Source: Eubacteriales bacterium (GTDB taxonomy: Bacteria > Bacillota > Clostridia > JAQUNY01). From it: 9,875 nucleotides of DNA. The position numbers and the translations under genes were made by a program. Numbering within the stretch: the first letter of the stretch is position 1; each line of letters begins with the position of its first letter. Location: NCBI GenBank assembly GCA_028717405.1, contig JAQUNY010000050.1:1-9875 (forward strand), in the 5' to 3' direction. The notes beneath the pieces were generated by a model that saw only the letters and a program-made list of their open reading frames with translations, searched no databases and was not told the DNA's origin. Positions 5,560 to 9,875 of the stretch are shown here, piece after piece.

Positions 5560-7194
5560 TTATTTGCTGAGAAAAAGCTCTATGTCTTCTTCAACTGTGC
5601 CAATGCCGGCAATCCCGAATTTTTCTATAAGGATTTTACCCACATTCGGAGATAAGAATCCGGGAAGCGTAGGCCCCAGATGGATGTTTTTAACGCCCAG
5701 GTACAGTAGTGCAAGCAGGACTATCACGGCCTTTTGCTCGTACCAGGCAATATTATAGGCTATCGGCAGCTTATTAATATCATCCAGGCCGAAAACTTCC
5801 TTCAGTTTCGTTGCTATAACTGCAAGGGAATACGAATCGTTGCACTGTCCCGCGTCCAAGACCCTGGGTATCCCTCCGATATCACCGAGCTTCAGCTTAT
5901 TGTACCTGTATTTGGCGCATCCCGCTGTAAGTATTATTGTGTCTTGAGGCAGCCGTTCTGCAAATTCAGTATAATACTCCCTGGATTTCATCCTTCCGTC
6001 GCACCCGGCCATTACAAAGAACTTCCTGATCGCGCCGGTTTTTACAGCTTCTACTACCTTGTCGGCAAGTGCCAGTACCTGATTATGTGCAAAGCCACCG
6101 GTTATGGTGCCTGTCTCAATTCCGTCGGGAGGCGCAAGCTCGCGTGCAAGCCGTATTATTACTGAAAAGTCCTTTTTCCCTGAATTATCCGGTTCAATAT
6201 GCACACATCCCGGGAAACCTGCGGAACCGGTAGTAAATATCCTTTTTCTGACTTCCTCGCTTTTAGGCGGAACGATACAGTTGGTCGTAAATAAAACCGG
6301 CCCATGGAAAGACTCGAATTCAGTGATCTGCTTCCACCAGGCATTGCCGTAGTTTCCTGCAAGGTTTGTATACTTTTTGAACGCCGGATAGTAATGTGCG
6401 GGAAGCATCTCTCCATGGGTATATACATCAACACCTGTGCCTTTAGTTTGTTCAAGAAGCTGCTCAAGATCAGTAAGATCGTGTCCGGATATCAGAATCG
6501 CAGGATTCTTCCTGACTCCAATATCAACTTCTGTAATTTCCGGATTTCCGTACCTTCCCGTGTTTGCTTCATCAAGAAGAGCCATGGCTTTGACGCCGTA
6601 CTCGCCGGTTCTCATCGTCAGGGCAACAAGGTCGTCCGCTGTGAGGGAGTCATCCAATAACGCCGCCAGCGTATCAAAGATAAATTCAATTATTTCACTG
6701 CTATTCCTGCCGATGTTTAAAGCATGCTCAACATAAGCTGCCATACCTTTTATTCCGTATGTTATCAACTCCCGAAGAGACCTTATATCTTCATCAGCAG
6801 TTAAAAGCACACCTGAGGATGAAGCTTTATCCAGCATTTCTTCTCTTGTGCCGGCCTTGAATATCGCCGCGTCATGCAAATCTGCTGATGAAGGCAATTC
6901 TTTTACCAGTTTATCTCTGAATCCAATAATTTTGCGGATTTGTTTTTCTATTGCAACATCGTCGAAATTGGCATTGGTTATAGTCATAAAAAGGCTCCTG
7001 AGGACCTCGCCGCTGATATCTTTTATATCCGAAGCATCGGTCCCAACCTTCACTATGATTTTAGACAAGCCTTTAAGGGCATATATCAAAAGATCCTGTA
7101 AATTCGCAACCTCTGCGTTTTTACCACATACTCCGCGTATTGTACATCCTGTGCCTTTTGCTGTTTCCTGGCACTGATAGCAAAACATATTCAT
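5560..7194 (-). CDS. hcp: Hybrid cluster protein (hydroxylamine/NO reductase), class I
   Basis: This 544-residue protein is complete for the hybrid cluster (prismane) family. The N-terminal cysteines follow CX2CX8CX5C (5, 8, 17, 23), as in class I proteins of anaerobes, and should hold a 4Fe-4S cluster. All eight hybrid-cluster ligands known from Desulfovibrio Hcp appear in order: His238 (GHDLTDLEQ), Glu262 (HGEMLPAH), Cys306 (TTNC), Cys398 (AGCDGR), Cys426 (TAGCAKYRYN), Cys451 (GQCNDSYS), Glu486 and Lys488 (WYEQKA). The enzyme reduces hydroxylamine to ammonia in vitro and is thought to detoxify NO in vivo; it acts in the cytoplasm with an external electron donor. No reductase gene (hcr) is adjacent. 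AGGAG lies 11 bases before the ATG. Expression is often under the CRP/FNR-family regulator HcpR, but I cannot confirm its site here. Confidence 0.97.
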   Translation of the reverse strand: MNMFCYQCQETAKGTGCTIRGVCGKNAEVANLQDLLIYALKGLSKIIVKVGTDASDIKDISGEVLRSLFMTITNANFDDVAIEKQIRKIIGFRDKLVKELPSSADLHDAAIFKAGTREEMLDKASSSGVLLTADEDIRSLRELITYGIKGMAAYVEHALNIGRNSSEIIEFIFDTLAALLDDSLTADDLVALTMRTGEYGVKAMALLDEANTGRYGNPEITEVDIGVRKNPAILISGHDLTDLEQLLEQTKGTGVDVYTHGEMLPAHYYPAFKKYTNLAGNYGNAWWKQITEFESFHGPVLFTTNCIVPPKSEEVRKRIFTTGSAGFPGCVHIEPDNSGKKDFSVIIRLARELAPPDGIETGTITGGFAHNQVLALADKVVEAVKTGAIRKFFVMAGCDGRMKSREYYTEFAERLPQDTIILTAGCAKYRYNKLKLGDIGGIPRVLDAGQCNDSYSLAVIATKLKEVFGLDDINKLPIAYNIAWYEQKAVIVLLALLYLGVKNIHLGPTLPGFLSPNVGKILIEKFGIAGIGTVEEDIELFLSK

Positions 7195-7345
7195 AACCCA
7201 AGTATCTCCTGACCTTATTTATTTTATAGAATTCGATTGCACTGGCCATGCTTACACCTTATACCGTTGATTTACTGTTTACACCCTGTTCTTTAACTAT
7301 AAGCCATACTACATAAGCCATACTACGCAGGGTTATAACCCCGAA
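7195..7345. promoter_or_regulatory. hcp upstream region with palindrome and tandem repeat
   Basis: The 151 bp between the cupin and hcp hold a perfect 12-bp palindrome GGGTTATAACCC (7330-7341), two exact tandem 14-bp copies of ATAAGCCATACTAC (7299-7312 and 7313-7326), and two TTACACC words (7252-7258 and 7279-7285). TATAAA-like -10 boxes occur on the minus strand, but none has a good -35 partner, which would fit an activator-dependent promoter for hcp. Read-through from the cupin gene is equally possible. Confidence 0.5.
7299..7326. repeat. Exact 14-bp tandem duplication
   Basis: ATAAGCCATACTAC occurs twice without a gap or mismatch. It sits 105 to 132 bases upstream of the hcp start codon (minus strand). 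A regulator site repeated at this interval is possible; a recent slippage duplication is the plain alternative. Confidence 0.85.
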
Positions 7346-7654
7346 TCAGGGAGCGGGAGCTTTCACCACAATCAGTTCAAGTGTTTCCTGATCAGCATTT
7401 CTGACATTCATCTTCGTACCGACCGGGATTTTCAGCAATGTCCCTGCCTCGTATTTATGTGTATCCTGTTCATCCAGGCCGATGGAAAGAGTTCCCCTTA
7501 CCACTGTCATGTACACATTGGAATTGGAAATATGCTCCGGAAGACCTTCATTTTTATTAAAGACCATGTGGATGTAATTTAAATTTTCGTCGAAAATCAC
7601 TTTCTCAACAGTCTTTTCATTTCCTTTATAAAGTGCGAATACTTTTTCTGTCAT
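7346..7654 (-). CDS. Small single-domain cupin, Hcp-associated type
   Basis: This 102-residue protein is one double-stranded beta-helix cupin domain. The first motif lies around GLPEHISNSNVYMTVVRG (37-54). Only His41 remains of the usual metal-binding set; the normal HxH is absent. The second motif reads GTLLKIPVGTKMNVRN (71-86), with Met82 where the conserved His would be. Either it no longer binds metal or it uses another set. I recognise the PEH...SNSNVYM and VVKAP-P signature as a clostridial cupin family. Its position directly before hcp suggests a link to nitrosative or oxidative stress, either as a sensor or as a cofactor or redox partner; that is inference. GGGAGGAG is well placed before the ATG. 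It probably begins a transcript that may run into hcp. Confidence 0.88.
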   Translation of the reverse strand: MTEKVFALYKGNEKTVEKVIFDENLNYIHMVFNKNEGLPEHISNSNVYMTVVRGTLSIGLDEQDTHKYEAGTLLKIPVGTKMNVRNADQETLELIVVKAPAP

Positions 7655-7789
7655 GGCTTCCCACTCCTCCCTGTGATCTGCTTCGCTAAGTACTAAGCTG
7701 TACTTGCTGCACTTTAAAATATTTATCCAGGAGATATATACCCTTATCAGTGCAGGAGTATCAGTTAAATTTATCAGCGGAGTCGTTTT
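7655..7789. promoter_or_regulatory. Cupin upstream region: hairpin and three TATCAG words
   Basis: The spacer between the methyltransferase end and the cupin start holds a perfect inverted repeat AAGTAC-N6-GTACTT (7688-7705), 34 bases or more upstream of the cupin ATG. It also holds three copies of TATCAG (7745-7750, 7759-7764, 7772-7777) at 14- and 13-bp steps. On the minus strand they read CTGATA, in helical-scale repetition upstream of the cupin. No convincing -35/-10 pair was found, and there is no terminator with a T run after the methyltransferase. Confidence 0.4.
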
Positions 7790-8563
7790 TTAATCAGGAT
7801 TATTCCTGAATTTCCCCACGAATATTTTCAGCCTGTATTCACCCTCCCCGAGCATATTTTTATCATACAAATCATCAAGATCCATTTCATCGGCCTCGAA
7901 TCCGTATTTATCGAATATTTCTCTCCATTGAAGGTATGAAAATAATCCGAGAGTGTGCACTTCATGTTTTATCGTCAGTCCTGACCCATTACGTATGAGG
8001 TAGGTAAAAACAGCTTCATATGTATTAACAGAAACAATATGGTTGTTTTCCAGCACGGTTATATGCAGATCCCCTTTTTGTGCCGAATATGCAAAATTAT
8101 TATTCCGGAAATCATCCTTCATATGTGCAACTACAAGAAACAGGCCATCCTTTTTCAGGTGAGCTGATGCGTTTCTGACCACAGCCTCAAGATCTTCGGT
8201 TGTAGTCATGTACATGATGGAATCGGGTATAACAACCACATCAAATTTTTTGCCCGGGATCACATTCCGCATATCGCCTTTAATATATACAACCTCAGGA
8301 TTTGTCTTCCTGGCTATTTCAAGCATACCTTCGCTGATATCTACACCCATGACAGTATAATATCTTTTAAAAAAGAAATCATGTCCCCCTGCGCCGCAGC
8401 CCAAATGCAGCAACGACTGCCGCCTGACACTCTGCCTCTTTTCCGCCAGTGCGCCAAGCAATATCATTGCATCCTCCTCATACATTTCCGGAGGCGCGAT
8501 TATATGCTCTGTCCAGGCAAGTTCGTTATATGAAATCCATTCAGGCTCTTTTATTTCTGCCAT
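7790..8563 (-). CDS. Class I SAM-dependent methyltransferase
   Basis: This 257-residue protein has a clear Rossmann methyltransferase core. Motif I is LLHLGCGAGG (51-60), followed by the acidic Asp75 in MGVDISEGML that contacts the ribose, motif II in IKGDMRN (94-100), and FDVVVIPDSIMYM (107-119), which corresponds to the post-II strand. The C-terminal half (about 140-257) resembles small-molecule methyltransferases, and its substrate cannot be read from sequence. The ATG lies 2 bases after the stop of the YeeE/YedE protein, with GGAG 8 bases before the start and inside that gene's 3-prime end, so translation is probably coupled. Its operon position hints at a thiol or sulfur-containing substrate, but this is inference. 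Confidence 0.9.
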   Translation of the reverse strand: MAEIKEPEWISYNELAWTEHIIAPPEMYEEDAMILLGALAEKRQSVRRQSLLHLGCGAGGHDFFFKRYYTVMGVDISEGMLEIARKTNPEVVYIKGDMRNVIPGKKFDVVVIPDSIMYMTTTEDLEAVVRNASAHLKKDGLFLVVAHMKDDFRNNNFAYSAQKGDLHITVLENNHIVSVNTYEAVFTYLIRNGSGLTIKHEVHTLGLFSYLQWREIFDKYGFEADEMDLDDLYDKNMLGEGEYRLKIFVGKFRNNPD

Positions 8564-8565
8564 AG

Positions 8566-8979
8566 TTAAAGCTCCGGCCTGTGCTGTTTCAGCAATGCAT
8601 ATATGTAAGTACCCAATACCATCCCCAGAAAAGTAGTTAATGCAAAAACTTTCCCTTCACCTATCTGTGCAAGCACCGTCCCGGGGCAGGCTCCGGACAA
8701 TCCCCACCCGATTCCGAAGACAGCGGCTCCGGCAAGGCTCCATTTGCCAAGCTTCTTATGACTGACATTAAGCTTCTCGCCGTTTCGCACAGTCTTTTTA
8801 ATATGCAGCAGCTGCATTCCCGCAAATCCGGTGACTATTGCCGTAATTATAACCCCAACCAGTTTCAGGTCGCTTCCGGTAAACATATCATATATGGCGT
8901 CAAATTCAGATGCTCCCACTCGGCTCAAAGCAAATCCGAATATTATACCAAAAATCAGAAAACCAACTTTTTTAGCCAT
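8566..8979 (-). CDS. YeeE/YedE-family sulfur transporter half, second subunit
   Basis: This 137-residue membrane protein has about four hydrophobic spans (roughly 5-20, 40-58, 82-97 and 108-128) and the family signature FGIGWGLSGACPGTVLAQIGEG (88-109), with Cys98 in GACPG. In the larger TsuA-type thiosulfate permeases the matching Cys lies in the conducting path. Half-size members of this type are grouped as the DUF6691 family. It should assemble in the inner membrane with the upstream half to move a sulfur oxyanion or other reduced sulfur compound. Its ATG overlaps the upstream stop by one base (TGATG), and the methyltransferase follows after 2 bases. No TusA-like sulfur relay gene is seen beside it. 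Confidence 0.9.
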   Translation of the reverse strand: MAKKVGFLIFGIIFGFALSRVGASEFDAIYDMFTGSDLKLVGVIITAIVTGFAGMQLLHIKKTVRNGEKLNVSHKKLGKWSLAGAAVFGIGWGLSGACPGTVLAQIGEGKVFALTTFLGMVLGTYIYALLKQHRPEL

Positions 8980-9506
8980 CAGCCGATACCTCCTTCAAGA
9001 ATTATACGGAGAATATTGGCAGCTATTATCCCTCCGACAAGAAAAAGAGCCGTTACAGCCATGCTTGAAAAGTGGAGATTGGCTATTCCATGGATGCTGT
9101 GCCCTGATGTGCACCCTCCGGCAATGCGGGAACCCAGCCCCAGCAATACCCCTCCTGCGAGAAAATAAATTACCGTCAATGCCGGGTGCAGTCCTGCCAG
9201 AAGTGTGAATTGCCCCATTTCAGCCGAAAATAGCGGTATTCCCGAAAGTCTCGCCGATATAAAACCACCGATCACAATGCCGGCAATAAAATATACTCTC
9301 CAGCTTATAGTCTCGGAAAATTGCTTATTTATCCAATCAAGCTTCTTTGGACGGAACAGTATTTTTACAAAGTTACCATAACCGGTCGAAACCCCAAGTG
9401 CTGTATTATGGAAATAATACAGGAGTGGGATCAAAAGCCCGATTACAATCCCTCCCGCCCAGAAAGGCCATGGATCTGCGAAAATAATTCTATAAATATC
9501 TTTCAT
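8979..9506 (-). CDS. YeeE/YedE-family sulfur transporter half, first subunit
   Basis: This 175-residue membrane protein has hydrophobic spans near 15-32, 70-86, 105-125 and 147-168. It carries the family motif GSRIAGGCTSGHSIHGIANL (125-144), whose Cys132 in GCTSGH marks the conserved permeation Cys of YeeE/YedE transporters. Together with the following half it would reconstitute a full transporter. An upstream in-frame ATG at 9524 exists, but it lies inside the ribosome binding run GGAGGAGG (9515-9522), which is ideally spaced 8 bases before the ATG at 9506, so 9506 is chosen. The stop overlaps the next start (TGATG), which indicates translational coupling. The sulfur species moved is not shown by the sequence. 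Confidence 0.9.
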   Translation of the reverse strand: MKDIYRIIFADPWPFWAGGIVIGLLIPLLYYFHNTALGVSTGYGNFVKILFRPKKLDWINKQFSETISWRVYFIAGIVIGGFISARLSGIPLFSAEMGQFTLLAGLHPALTVIYFLAGGVLLGLGSRIAGGCTSGHSIHGIANLHFSSMAVTALFLVGGIIAANILRIILEGGIG

Positions 9507-9524
9507 GTCAATTTCCTCCTCCAT

Positions 9525-9618
9525 TTACCATCGGACACACTTTCGTTCGCAGGTTAGATTTGACCTTCCACAGGCATCCTCCAAAACAATACTCAGATTT
9601 ATGTCAATCCTGCCTTTA
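9525..9618. other. Spacer between quinone oxidoreductase and transporter genes
   Basis: The spacer holds the strong ribosome binding site next to 9524 and a 9-bp direct repeat TCAATCCTG (9604-9612 and 9619-9627; the second includes the oxidoreductase stop codon). A TTGACA occurs on the minus strand at 9607-9602, but no -10 box lies at a suitable distance. No terminator hairpin was found, so read-through from the upstream gene is possible. Confidence 0.5.
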
Positions 9619-9875
9619 TCAATCCTGTCTTACCTGTAAAACAACCTTACCCACATTTTCACCTTTCTGCAATATGGCATGGGCATCTTCCGCCTGTGTT
9701 ACAGGCAGTATTTTGTAAATTGTCGGTTTTACGAGTCCCTTTTCTGTTTTCGGCCATATGTTTTTAACCAGACTTGCCAGTATCATGGCTTTGACATCAG
9801 GAGTTCTGCTGCGGAGGGTGCTGCCAATGACCCTTATACCTCTGGTAAAAAGTGTTCTGAGGTTTATTTCTGTTA
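9619..9875 (-). CDS. Zinc-type quinone oxidoreductase, C-terminal part (runs off the window)
   Basis: Only the last 85 codons' worth of sequence is inside the window; the start lies beyond 9875. The visible protein includes INLRTLFTRGIRVIGSTLRSRT, then VKAMILASLVKNIWPKTEKGLVKPTIYKILPVTQAEDAHAIL, and ends KGENVGKVVLQVRQD. This is the C-terminal dimer-forming end of the medium-chain dehydrogenase/reductase superfamily, specifically the NAD(P)H:quinone oxidoreductase group of PIG3 (TP53I3) type, which uses the GSTLRSR motif. The zinc-free quinone reductase reaction with NADPH is known for that group; the bacterial substrate is not known. It is on the same strand as the sulfur-transporter operon, 112 bases upstream of its start. 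Confidence 0.85.
   Translation of the reverse strand, partial: TEINLRTLFTRGIRVIGSTLRSRTPDVKAMILASLVKNIWPKTEKGLVKPTIYKILPVTQAEDAHAILQKGENVGKVVLQVRQD

Noticed and set aside
5734..6660. Several + strand frames opposite hcp
   Set aside because: All are antisense to hcp, whose ligand set is complete, and none has a plausible domain.
7299..7326. CRISPR-like repeat
   Set aside because: It has only two copies, 14 bp each, with no spacer between them and no cas gene.
9507..9524. ATG at 9524 as start of the first YeeE/YedE half
   Set aside because: This ATG lies in the GGAGGAGG ribosome binding run that serves the ATG at 9506.

Overview
The window looks like chromosome from an anaerobic Clostridia-type Firmicute. 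The signs are strong GGAGG-type ribosome binding sites, AT-rich intergenic DNA, an oxygen-sensitive class I hybrid cluster protein, NifX-like cluster-binding proteins, and a membrane zinc-ribbon protein family I know from Clostridiales. This is inference from gene content; there is no rRNA or other phylogenetic marker. I see no tRNA, CRISPR array, transposase or phage gene.

Layout. Left edge (1-172): no confident gene, but a five-copy 9-bp tandem repeat full of TATAAG/TATAAT boxes. 173-1779 (+): a small membrane zinc-ribbon protein, then an enolase-superfamily sugar-acid dehydratase like D-galactonate dehydratase. 1780-2944 (-): a nitroreductase and a glyoxalase-II-like metallo-beta-lactamase hydrolase, probably one operon read from 2944; its inferred promoter carries a palindrome between the -35 and -10 boxes. 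2945-3214: divergent control region. 3215-4261 (+): an Asp-box (BNR) sialidase-fold protein without a signal peptide. 4262-4505: control region with a near-consensus promoter, a dyad and direct repeats. 4506-5360 (+): two NifX/NifB-family cluster-binding proteins, the second with a His-rich tail. 5361-5559: convergent spacer with a strong hairpin. 5560-7654 (-): hcp (hybrid cluster protein) preceded by a small cupin, with a palindrome and a 14-bp tandem repeat between them. 7790-9506 (-): two half-size YeeE/YedE sulfur-transporter proteins and a class I methyltransferase, joined by a 1-nt overlap and a 2-nt gap. 9619-9875 (-): the C-terminal end of a zinc-type quinone oxidoreductase that runs off the window.

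How the genes may work together. The left third looks like carbohydrate and sugar-acid metabolism (sugar-acid dehydratase, sialidase-fold protein) with an accessory nitroreductase/hydrolase operon. The middle is built around redox and metal-cluster chemistry: Hcp reduces NO or hydroxylamine on an Fe-S-O cluster, the NifX-like pair probably binds Fe-S or Mo/Fe clusters, and the cupin is a likely Hcp partner. The right third is a sulfur-import module with an attached methyltransferase. The most interesting targets are the Hcp-cupin-NifX neighbourhood with its unusual control DNA, the split sulfur transporter fused by translation coupling to a methyltransferase, and the palindrome inside the 2995-3023 promoter. 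No single element here is clearly a new system; the combinations are what merit follow-up.
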